Assembly: GCA_030667885.1 (NCBI GenBank)
Contig: DAOUVA010000045.1
Coordinates: forward strand, 1-14,164
Source: Phycisphaerae bacterium
GTDB lineage: Bacteria > Planctomycetota > Phycisphaerae > Sedimentisphaerales > Anaerobacaceae
Length of the DNA stretch: 14,164 bases
Direction: 5' to 3'
In this document: in pieces, positions 7,947 through 14,164 of the stretch
How the letters are laid out: each line of letters opens with the position of its first letter
How positions within the stretch are numbered: the stretch's first letter is position 1
The notes under the pieces: generated by a model
What the model was told of the DNA's origin: nothing
The model's input: only the letters and a program-made list of their open reading frames with translations
The model's database searches: none
Made by a program: the position numbers and the translations under genes

Positions 7947-7975
7947 AATATAATCAAACGGGCTACTTATGACAA
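7947..7975 (-). promoter_or_regulatory. queF promoter
   Basis: On the minus strand TTGTCA (7970-7975) and TATATT (7947-7952) are 17 bases apart, each matching the sigma70 consensus at 5 of 6 positions. Transcription would start near 7940, leaving a leader of about 27 bases. That is too short for a preQ1 riboswitch. TTGAT/ATCAA half-sites flank the -10 box. Confidence 0.6.
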
Positions 7976-8014
7976 GTAATAATCAATGCCTGAGAGAAAA
8001 AAAGCTTCACGCAG

Positions 8015-8042
8015 GAGCGCTTATATAAATCGCTCATTTTTT
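8015..8042 (+). terminator. Weak terminator-like hairpin just upstream of the queC promoter
   Basis: GAGCG (8015-8019) and CGCTC (8031-8035) flank an 11-base loop and are followed by ATTTTTT. A further pair, AAAAAGC (7999-8005) with GCTTTTT (8043-8049), could enclose it. No plus-strand gene lies upstream, so it may insulate the queC promoter, or it may be fortuitous. Confidence 0.3.
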
Positions 8043-8047
8043 GCTTT

Positions 8048-8076
8048 TTGACATCATTCGACCAAATCGGTAAAAT
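8048..8076 (+). promoter_or_regulatory. queCE promoter
   Basis: A perfect -35 box TTGACA (8048-8053), a 17-base spacer and TAAAAT (8071-8076, 5 of 6 matches) make this the strongest promoter in the window. Transcription would start near 8083, about 48 bases before the queC GTG. Confidence 0.65.
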
Positions 8077-8131
8077 TCCATTGTTCATGCGTTTTCCTGA
8101 ACTCAATCTTTATTTTGACGGAGAATAACCT

Positions 8132-8854
8132 GTGGCAGACACAAAAGGGGTAATATTGCTAAGCGGCGGTCTTGATTCAGCGACAACTTTGGCTATAGCC
8201 GGCGATGAAGGTTTCGAGTGCTATGCCCTGACCTTTCGGTATGGCCAGCGACATAAGCGTGAAATTGAGGCAGCAAAGAAAGCAGGCGACTCTCTGGGAG
8301 CAGTTGAGCATCGGATAATCGACATTGATCTGGCCCAGTTTGGCGGCTCTGCCCTAACTGATTCGGAGATTGAAGTACCAAAGGACAGGGGCGATTTAGG
8401 TAAACATGACCAAGTTCCGCTGACTTATGTGCCGGCGCGAAATACGATATTCTTAAGTTATGGTCTTGCCTGGGCGGAGGTATTAGGTGCGTTTGATATC
8501 TTTATAGGGGTCAATGTAACTGATTACAGCGGCTATCCCGATTGCCGTGGTGAATTTATAGCCGCCTTTGAAAAAACCGCCAACCTTGCCACAGCAGCGG
8601 CAGTCGAGAATCGAGGTCGATATCATATTCATACTCCGATTATAAATATGACGAAGGCAGAAATCATCCGTACCGGAACAAAACTCGGCGTCGATTTTGC
8701 TCTGACGCACAGTTGCTACGACCCCGACCAACATGGCAGAAGCTGCGGCAGATGTGACTCGTGCAGATTAAGATTAAAAGGCTTTGCCGAAGCCGGTCTT
8801 AACGACCCAGTTGAATATCAAATCCCGATTGACGACATCGGGACACGAAAGTAA
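8132..8854 (+). CDS. queC: 7-cyano-7-deazaguanine (preQ0) synthase
   Basis: QueC converts 7-carboxy-7-deazaguanine to preQ0 with ATP and ammonia. The 240-residue protein has the ATP-pyrophosphatase loop SGGLDS at residues 11-16, the PARNTIFLSYGLAWAE core, and four zinc-binding cysteines at C195, C205, C208 and C211 in the pattern C-X9-C-X2-C-X2-C. The start is GTG at 8132-8134, with GGAG at 8120-8123 giving an 8-base spacer; no ATG fits better. Its TAA overlaps the queE ATG by one base, so the two are translationally coupled. QueC also feeds archaeosine and 7-deazaguanine DNA modification, but queF next door points to queuosine. Usual family length. Confidence 0.96.
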   Translation: MADTKGVILLSGGLDSATTLAIAGDEGFECYALTFRYGQRHKREIEAAKKAGDSLGAVEHRIIDIDLAQFGGSALTDSEIEVPKDRGDLGKHDQVPLTYVPARNTIFLSYGLAWAEVLGAFDIFIGVNVTDYSGYPDCRGEFIAAFEKTANLATAAAVENRGRYHIHTPIINMTKAEIIRTGTKLGVDFALTHSCYDPDQHGRSCGRCDSCRLRLKGFAEAGLNDPVEYQIPIDDIGTRK

Positions 8855-9534
8855 TGGTAATAAACGAGATATTTTATTCTTTGCAGGGCGAAGGTTTTTT
8901 AGCCGGTGTCCCCAGCGTGTTCGTGCGCCTTGCCGGCTGTCCTTTGCAATGCAGGTGGTGTGATACAAAATATGCCTGGGACCAAAGAGCAGGAGAAGAT
9001 TATAACATTAGTGATATAGTCAAGACTGTTCAACAATGGCCTTGTAAGTTTATTGTAATAACCGGCGGCGAACCGATGATAAATCCAGACCTGCCGAAGT
9101 TAGTTCGCCATCTAAAGACCGCCGGCAAACACATTACAATTGAAACAGCAGGAATCGCATATGTCCCGGAGATGCCCTGTGATTTGATGAGTATCAGTCC
9201 GAAATTGAGCAACTCTGTTCCCGACAACGCAAAAGCATCTGCTGGGCATAAGGATTCAAGGCTGGATATAGCCGTTCTGCAGGAGTTGATTGATAATTAC
9301 GAATATCAACTTAAGTTTGTCGTAGATTCTCAAGATGATTTGCCTGAAATCCGGCAAACTATCGAGAAAATAGGCACCGTCAATCCGGAAAAGGTAATGC
9401 TGATGCCGCAAGCAGCAACAAAAGATGAATTTTTCACCAAATCACCAATGGTAGCTGAAATGTGCAAGCAAACCGGCTTTGCATTTTCTCAGCGTCTACA
9501 AGCTCTCCTCTGGAATAACCAAAAAGGAAAATAA
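8854..9534 (+). CDS. queE: 7-carboxy-7-deazaguanine synthase, radical SAM
   Basis: QueE rearranges 6-carboxy-tetrahydropterin to 7-carboxy-7-deazaguanine, using S-adenosylmethionine and a [4Fe-4S] cluster. The cluster-binding cysteines are C29, C33 and C36 in a CX3CX2C motif inside GCPLQCRWCDT. The conserved N-terminal EIFYSLQGEG (5-14) and the SAM-contacting GGEP (71-74) are present. It has 226 residues, normal for the family. The ATG at 8854-8856 overlaps the queC stop (TAATG), and the Shine-Dalgarno is weak, consistent with coupled translation. QueD, which would make its substrate, is not in this window. Confidence 0.96.
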   Translation: MVINEIFYSLQGEGFLAGVPSVFVRLAGCPLQCRWCDTKYAWDQRAGEDYNISDIVKTVQQWPCKFIVITGGEPMINPDLPKLVRHLKTAGKHITIETAGIAYVPEMPCDLMSISPKLSNSVPDNAKASAGHKDSRLDIAVLQELIDNYEYQLKFVVDSQDDLPEIRQTIEKIGTVNPEKVMLMPQAATKDEFFTKSPMVAEMCKQTGFAFSQRLQALLWNNQKGK

Positions 9535-9579
9535 CTGAATCCTGCCAAATCCTGTATTTGAAGTGTTTTATCTAAATGT

Positions 9580-9608
9580 TTGACATATCCTGCTGAGCTT
9601 CATACTAT
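9580..9608 (+). promoter_or_regulatory. Candidate gpmI promoter
   Basis: TTGACA (9580-9585) and TACTAT (9603-9608, 4 of 6 matches) are 17 bases apart. Transcription would start near 9615, leaving a leader of about 77 bases that contains a strong hairpin before the gpmI ATG. Confidence 0.5.
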
Positions 9609-9638
9609 ATTAGCTTAATTCAGATGAACTCTATGATG

Positions 9639-9668
9639 AGGACGAGGCTATGCCTCGTCTTTGTTGTT
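9639..9668 (+). terminator. Strong hairpin with T-rich tail between queE and gpmI
   Basis: GACGAGGC (9641-9648) and GCCTCGTC (9652-9659) form a perfect GC-rich stem with a 3-base loop, extended by an A-U and a G-U pair, and are followed by TTTGTTGTT. It may terminate the queCE transcript. Because it lies downstream of the candidate gpmI promoter, it may instead act as an attenuator or mRNA-stabilising stem. Confidence 0.55.
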
Positions 9669-9691
9669 ATTGATTGAAAGGTTGTTTTTTT

Positions 9692-11032
9692 ATGGCAAAA
9701 CAAAAGGTAACTTTGAAAAATAAGCCGTTCGTACTCATCATCCGTGACGGATGGGGATATAATCCGAATCCGGATGAAGATGAATATAATGCAATCAAAT
9801 GCGCAAATACACCGGTAGATGATATGCTGATGGCGGAGTATCCAAATTGTCTTATCCATACCAGCGGCGAGGATGTGGGGCTGCCTGACGGTACGATGGG
9901 CAACAGTGAGGTTGGACATCAAAATATCGGCGCCGGTAGAATCGTCCCACAGGAATCCGTAAGAATAAGTCACACTATTGTCGACGGTTCTTTTTTCGAG
10001 AATGAAGAATTCCACAATTTAATGAAATTCGTAAAAAGCAATAACAGCAAAATGCACATTATGGGCCTATGCAGTGATATCGGGGTGCACTCACGGCTGG
10101 ACCACTTGTACGGCCTGCTTGAGTTGGCTAAAAGAAATGATGTAAAAGATGTTTTTATTCACGCCTTTACCGATGGACGTGATTCACCGCCGGACAGCGG
10201 AGCTGGATATATAGCCGATATTGAAAAAAAGACCGGAGAAATTGGCGTAGGCAAAATCGCAACCGTTATGGGCAGGTTTTATGCGATGGATCGTGACAGC
10301 CGGTGGGATCGGGTACAACAAGCTTACGAATGTATGAGGATAGGCAAGGGTATCAAAGCCGCCAACGCTGCAGAGGCGGTTGCACAAAGTTATGAAAAAG
10401 AAGTAACCGACGAATTTATCGAGCCGACGTGTATTGTCAATGAAGACAATGAAGCATTGGCCACAATAGAAGATGGTGACGGTGTAATATTCTTTAATTT
10501 CCGCGGCGACAGGCCCCGCGAAATTACACGTGCATTCGTTGACCCGGACTTCAAAGAATTTGTAAGAACAACCAAGCCGGACATATATTTCGTATGTATG
10601 ACCGAATACGACGCCACGATACCTGCGAAGGTGGCATTTCCAAAGCTGTCGAAGATGAAAAACATATTAGGGACGTACTGGAATTCCCTGGGTTTGAAGC
10701 AATTTCGCTGTGCCGAGACGGAAAAATACGCTCACGTCACCTTCTTTTTCAACGACTATACCGAAAAACCGTTTCCCGGCGAAGACAGGCAAATTGTCCC
10801 TTCGCCGCGAGTTCGAACATACGACTTAAAACCCGAAATGAGTGCTTACGAGGTTACCGAGGTTGTATTGGAAAGACTTGATTCGAACAAATACGATGTA
10901 GTAGTCATCAATTTTGCCAATCCGGATATGGTAGGCCACACCGGTATATTATCCGCAGCGATAAAGGCAGGGGAAGTAGTAGATGAGTGCGTTGGCAGGA
11001 TATTAGATAAGGTCAAGACCCTGGGCGGGTAG
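9692..11032 (+). CDS. gpmI: Cofactor-independent phosphoglycerate mutase, cut short by an in-frame TAG
   Basis: iPGM interconverts 3- and 2-phosphoglycerate in glycolysis and gluconeogenesis using two metal ions and a phosphoserine. I start it at ATG 9692-9694, since its N-terminus (KPFVLIIRDGWGYN) matches the family; a TTG at 9674 extends the frame by 6 codons. AAAGG lies about 10 bases upstream of the ATG. Metal ligand D19, catalytic S72 (in GNSEVGH) and ligands D412 and H416 (NPDMVGH) are present. The frame then meets TAG at 11030-11032, leaving 446 residues against about 510 in the family. Without the following segment the second metal site is incomplete, so the product should be inactive. 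The sequence up to the TAG shows no decay. Confidence 0.93.
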   Translation: MAKQKVTLKNKPFVLIIRDGWGYNPNPDEDEYNAIKCANTPVDDMLMAEYPNCLIHTSGEDVGLPDGTMGNSEVGHQNIGAGRIVPQESVRISHTIVDGSFFENEEFHNLMKFVKSNNSKMHIMGLCSDIGVHSRLDHLYGLLELAKRNDVKDVFIHAFTDGRDSPPDSGAGYIADIEKKTGEIGVGKIATVMGRFYAMDRDSRWDRVQQAYECMRIGKGIKAANAAEAVAQSYEKEVTDEFIEPTCIVNEDNEALATIEDGDGVIFFNFRGDRPREITRAFVDPDFKEFVRTTKPDIYFVCMTEYDATIPAKVAFPKLSKMKNILGTYWNSLGLKQFRCAETEKYAHVTFFFNDYTEKPFPGEDRQIVPSPRVRTYDLKPEMSAYEVTEVVLERLDSNKYDVVVINFANPDMVGHTGILSAAIKAGEVVDECVGRILDKVKTLGG

Positions 11033-11263
11033 GTAATAATCACAGCCGACCACGGCAATTTCGAAAAAATGATAGATGGCAGCCCTGACAAACCGCATAC
11101 CGCTCATACCATTGGCGATGTGCCGCTGGTCATATTCGACGAACGCTATAAAAACATGAAACTCCGCGAAGGCGGCAGATTAGCCGACATAGGACCTACC
11201 ATGCTGAAGATGATGCAACTACCGCAACCTGAGGAGATGACAGGTAAAAGCCTGATAGAATAA
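11033..11263 (+). pseudogene. gpmI: C-terminal part of gpmI beyond the TAG, same frame
   Basis: These 76 codons plus a TAA continue the gpmI frame without a shift and align with the iPGM C-terminus. They carry the ADHGN motif (D453, H454 in through-numbering) and AHT (H472), corresponding to metal ligands Asp444, His445 and His462 of the Bacillus enzyme. The first ATG, at 11069, lies after ADHGN, and no start with a Shine-Dalgarno precedes it, so separate translation would not restore the active site. Together with the upstream frame the total is 523 codons, a normal iPGM length. It is either a fresh nonsense mutation, a sequence error, or a recoded TAG. Confidence 0.85.
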
Positions 11264-11264
11264 T

Positions 11265-11320
11265 GAATATCGAACAAGAAACATCGAATTTGAAAGTTCG
11301 TTATTCGCCATTGGATATTC
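11265..11320. repeat. Short TATTC/GAATA-rich intergenic repeat
   Basis: Between gpmI and mutL lies a 56-base stretch bounded by GAATATC (11265-11271) and its inverse GATATTC (11314-11320). Inside are ATCGAA, TTCG and TTATTCG half-repeats that allow further pairing (CGAA with TTCG). The composition resembles dispersed repeats I associate with planctomycete genomes, but only one copy is in this window, so repeat status is inferred. Confidence 0.35.
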
Positions 11321-11350
11321 AAAAGCACCTTGTGGGGACGGGAGAACACA

Positions 11351-13198
11351 ATGGGTCAAATACTCGTCCTTGACCAGAATATGATAAATATGATTGCAGC
11401 CGGTGAGGTTATTGAACGGCCTGCCAGTGTGGTCAAGGAACTGATGGAAAACAGTATCGATTCGGGGGCAACGAAAATAACGGCGTCCATCGAAGACGGA
11501 GGCCGAAAGCTCATATCGATTACAGATAACGGCTGCGGAATGGATGGAGATGACCTGGCCAGTGCATTTGAGCCACACACCACGAGTAAAATCAAAACCA
11601 GCTCAGACCTGCAGGGCATCTCGACGCTTGGCTTTCGAGGCGAGGCATTGGCAAGTATCGCTTCGATCTCGCAAGTTAAGTGCACGAGCAGGCCAAAGAG
11701 CCAAACCGGCGCTAACTGCATTGAGATAGATTGCGGCGATAAGAAGGACATAATCCCTGCCAGCACAGATTACGGCACAACAACCCAGGTCAGAGACATT
11801 TTCTATAAATTACCCGCCCGGCGAAAATTCTTAAGAACAGCTAACACCGAAATGGGGCACATCGCCGAACAATTCAAACGCATTGCATTAGCAAATGACA
11901 GTCTGGATTTGACGCTGATACATAACGGCAGAGAGCTTTACAGGCTTTCAGATAAAGAGTATCTTCACCAGCGTATAGCGGAACTATCTCCAATACCTTC
12001 GAGCGGGATTTCTGAAAATCTGATTGAGGCCGAAAGTAATGAAAAAAGTTTACATATCCTTGCCTTGATAGGCAAACCGAGCATTTCAAGAACAAGCAAG
12101 AAGTTTCAATATGTATTTCTAAACAGCCGATTCATCCGCGACAAATTCATCTCGCATGCAATCAAAGAGGCATATCGCGGGCTTCTGGAACCGAACAGAT
12201 TCCCTGTCGTTTTTCTGTTTATCCAAATGCCCTATGAAGACTATGACGTGAATGTACATCCGACCAAGAGCGAAGTGCGTTTTTATAACTCCAATCTTGT
12301 TCATTCGCAAATCCTTGGCTGTCTTCGGGAAAAGCTTTTAGGCACAGACCTCCAGAGCCATGCAGTACTGCCAACTGCAACTGCTTCGCCCGGAATGCAG
12401 GGAATCGGCGCTTCGGGCAATAGAAGCGAGGCGATTTCCGATGCGATGTCTGAATTTTTCAAAAAGCACAGACCGGCTCAAACTCAGCAACAATTCAGCT
12501 ATAAACCAAAACAGCAAATCGTAGCGCTTCGCCCTTGTGCCGGACAAATACCCGAAAGCCACACAGGGGCGGCTATGGTTTCGGCCTTTGCTCAAACGAG
12601 CCAGCCAGTGCCGGAGATTCGCTTGGAACAAAGAAAATTCATACAAATACACGACAGTTTTATCGTCGTGCAGACCGATGAGGGATTCGTAATTATCGAC
12701 CAGCATGCACTGCATGAGCGGATAATATACGAAGATTTGTGCAAGCGAATCCGAAAAAGCAAACTCGAATCGCAGAAACTGTTGATACCCGAAAGCTTCG
12801 ATGTTACCCCCTCTGACGCTGATTTGCTTAACACCAATGCCGAACTGCTCGAAAAGTTAGGAATTGAGCTTGTACCGTTCGGTCCCAGGGCCATGGCCAT
12901 CCAGGCCTTTCCGACTTTATTGACCAAGGCCGATCCACTTGATTTTGTGCAGGACTTAATCGACGTGCTCGGCCGTAAGGACATAAACCTTGACAGCGAA
13001 AGGCTGCTCGATGAGGTTTTGAATATGGCAGCGTGCAAGGCGGCAATCAAGGCCGGCAAAAAACTAACCGACAGTGAAATAGAACAACTGCTCCGGGATA
13101 AAGTAAACGCCGAGTCCGCAAGCCGCTGCCCACATGGCAGGCCCACCACGATAAAATTTTCAATAAGTGATTTGGAAAAACAGTTCAAGAGGACCTGA
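11351..13198 (+). CDS. mutL: DNA mismatch repair protein MutL with intact endonuclease motifs
   Basis: MutL couples MutS mismatch recognition to strand incision and removal. I start at ATG 11351-11353, with GGAG 6 bases upstream (11341-11344); an upstream TTG at 11330 is less likely. The 615-residue product has the GHKL ATPase motifs ELMENSIDSG (30-39, catalytic E33), DNGCGM (59-64) and GFRGEAL (94-100). A low-complexity linker lies around residues 350-420. The C-terminal dimerisation domain carries DQHALHERIIYE (450-461), the DQHA(X)2E(X)4E endonuclease motif, plus ACKAAIK (around 562) and CPHGRPT (593-599), which complete the metal site. E. coli MutL lacks this motif, so this is the nicking, MutH-independent type. 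Its TGA overlaps the next ATG by one base. Confidence 0.97.
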   Translation: MGQILVLDQNMINMIAAGEVIERPASVVKELMENSIDSGATKITASIEDGGRKLISITDNGCGMDGDDLASAFEPHTTSKIKTSSDLQGISTLGFRGEALASIASISQVKCTSRPKSQTGANCIEIDCGDKKDIIPASTDYGTTTQVRDIFYKLPARRKFLRTANTEMGHIAEQFKRIALANDSLDLTLIHNGRELYRLSDKEYLHQRIAELSPIPSSGISENLIEAESNEKSLHILALIGKPSISRTSKKFQYVFLNSRFIRDKFISHAIKEAYRGLLEPNRFPVVFLFIQMPYEDYDVNVHPTKSEVRFYNSNLVHSQILGCLREKLLGTDLQSHAVLPTATASPGMQGIGASGNRSEAISDAMSEFFKKHRPAQTQQQFSYKPKQQIVALRPCAGQIPESHTGAAMVSAFAQTSQPVPEIRLEQRKFIQIHDSFIVVQTDEGFVIIDQHALHERIIYEDLCKRIRKSKLESQKLLIPESFDVTPSDADLLNTNAELLEKLGIELVPFGPRAMAIQAFPTLLTKADPLDFVQDLIDVLGRKDINLDSERLLDEVLNMAACKAAIKAGKKLTDSEIEQLLRDKVNAESASRCPHGRPTTIKFSISDLEKQFKRT

Positions 13199-14094
13199 TG
13201 AATAAGTGGTGGTGGCTACTATTAATAATCACATGCTGGACAGCCGCAGGATTTGCCATATTTGATTTTCAGCAGAGGCAAGACAGCGGCGATACCCCCC
13301 TGCCGACAAGGGCCAACAGAATTGTATCTTTAGCTCCAAATCTTACGGAAATTCTTTTTGCACTCGGACTGGAGAAAGAAATAGTGCGAGTTACACTTAA
13401 CAGTGATTATCCTCCGGCAGCGGCAAAAAAACCAAAGGCCGGTACATTCTGGCAGCCGAACATCGAAGCTATCATAGCAGCCAGGCCCGACCTGATAGTT
13501 ACACTTGGATTCGAACAGCAGAAAAACCTTGCTGCGCGGCTCAAACGTATGAACTATAACTGCCTGACAGTGAATATTGAAAAGGTAAATGACCTTTATG
13601 ATGCCGTTGAGACAATCGGTGCAGCAGCCGGCAAACAGCACGAGGCAAATGGACTTGTAACCAATATCAAGGACAATTTGGAGAAACTTTCAGCTTTGGT
13701 TGGAACGGAGGCAAAAGTCAGTGTGCTCTGGGTTGTCCAGAGAGAACCGTTACGAGTGGCCGGACGCGATACGTTTGTGAATGAGATGATTGAATTGGCT
13801 GGCGGTGAAAACGCTATTGGCCCGACATTACATAAATACCCTCCAATCGGAGCCGAACAGGTCATCGTCTGCGGCGCTGATGTCATCATCGAACCATCGA
13901 TGCAGCAGAAAAACCTGGCGGCCCAGCAAAATACAGCGCTGCAATATTGGAGTAAGTTTGAAAACGTACCGGCCGTGGCTAACAAGCGGATTTACATCAT
14001 ACAAGGTGATATGGTCTCGCGACTTAGCCCAAGACTGTACGAAGGAATCGAAACTATCGCCGGATGTTTAAGGCCTGAGCTTTTTGAGAATTGA
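13198..14094 (+). CDS. Class III ABC-transporter substrate-binding protein (BtuF/FhuD-like)
   Basis: This 298-residue protein likely binds a cobalamin, haem or ferric siderophore in the periplasm and passes it to an ABC importer. Residues 4-22 form a hydrophobic, Trp-rich signal or anchor segment. C13 (IITC) does not make a good lipobox. From about residue 42 the Peripla_BP_2 fold begins with RIVSLAPNLTEILFALG, followed by NIEAIIAARPDLIV, both hallmarks of BtuF-type proteins. A long central helix and a second lobe (about 170-290) follow. The ATG overlaps the mutL stop (TGATG), with AGAGG 5 bases upstream, so translation is coupled to mutL. The ligand cannot be told from sequence. Confidence 0.88.
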   Translation: MNKWWWLLLIITCWTAAGFAIFDFQQRQDSGDTPLPTRANRIVSLAPNLTEILFALGLEKEIVRVTLNSDYPPAAAKKPKAGTFWQPNIEAIIAARPDLIVTLGFEQQKNLAARLKRMNYNCLTVNIEKVNDLYDAVETIGAAAGKQHEANGLVTNIKDNLEKLSALVGTEAKVSVLWVVQREPLRVAGRDTFVNEMIELAGGENAIGPTLHKYPPIGAEQVIVCGADVIIEPSMQQKNLAAQQNTALQYWSKFENVPAVANKRIYIIQGDMVSRLSPRLYEGIETIAGCLRPELFEN

Positions 14095-14098
14095 AATA

Positions 14099-14164
14099 AT
14101 GAAAGAGTTGCTGACACCAAAAAAGTTGATTATTAGGACAGTATCAGCACTTATAGTACTCATA
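14099..14164 (+). CDS. Start of a probable ABC permease, truncated by the window end
   Basis: ATG 14099-14101 opens a frame that stays open for all 22 remaining codons. The peptide starts MKELLTPKKL and turns hydrophobic (ALIVLI), like the basic N-terminus and first membrane helix of FecCD/BtuC permeases. It begins 4 bases after the binding-protein stop, as expected for the next gene of an importer operon. The product assignment rests mostly on context. Confidence 0.55.
   Translation, partial: MKELLTPKKLIIRTVSALIVLI

Noticed and set aside
11069..11263. Separate small gene starting at ATG 11069
   Set aside because: It is the tail of gpmI in the same frame, starts after the ADHGN motif, and has no Shine-Dalgarno.
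12592..13188. 198-codon minus-strand open frame opposite mutL
   Set aside because: Ser/Leu-rich shadow of the conserved MutL C-terminal domain with no supporting signals.
13201..13260. Lipoprotein signal in the substrate-binding protein
   Set aside because: The only cysteine (C13, in IITC) has Thr at -1 and too short an upstream segment for a good lipobox.

Overview
The window looks like chromosomal DNA from a mesophilic, Gram-negative-type bacterium, most likely a planctomycete of the Phycisphaerae kind. That placement is inference. It rests on the gene set, on a planctomycete-style double-CXXC zinc-ribbon protein, on a Rho factor with a long Lys/Glu-rich N-terminal extension, and on a compact TATTC/GAATA-rich intergenic repeat. 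There is no CRISPR array, insertion sequence, phage gene, rRNA or tRNA. No gap between genes exceeds about 265 bases.

Left block, minus strand, read right to left: queF (preQ1 synthase), a zinc-ribbon protein of unknown function, a glycogen-synthase-like GT-B glycosyltransferase, coaE (dephospho-CoA kinase), rho (termination factor) and valS (valyl-tRNA synthetase, running off the left edge). The glycosyltransferase and queF each have a recognisable sigma70-like promoter. coaE and rho are each followed by an inverted repeat that could terminate transcription. The 263-base rho leader is rich in inverted repeats and could serve Rho autoregulation.

Right block, plus strand: queC and queE (overlapping by one base, divergent from queF), gpmI (cofactor-independent phosphoglycerate mutase), mutL, a class III (BtuF/FhuD-like) substrate-binding protein, and the first 22 codons of what is probably its membrane permease. 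queC, queE and queF supply three consecutive steps of queuosine precursor synthesis. queD and the GTP cyclohydrolase step are not in this window.

The most striking observation is an in-frame TAG at codon 447 of gpmI. The same frame continues for 76 more codons that carry the conserved ADHGN and AHT metal-binding motifs, so the enzyme can be active only if the TAG is read through, is a sequencing error, or the function is supplied elsewhere. The genuine rho stop is also TAG, which argues against complete reassignment of that codon. Other points of interest are a promoter, strong hairpin and 17-codon upstream ORF ahead of gpmI, the structured rho leader, and a 12-base sequence shared by two promoters.
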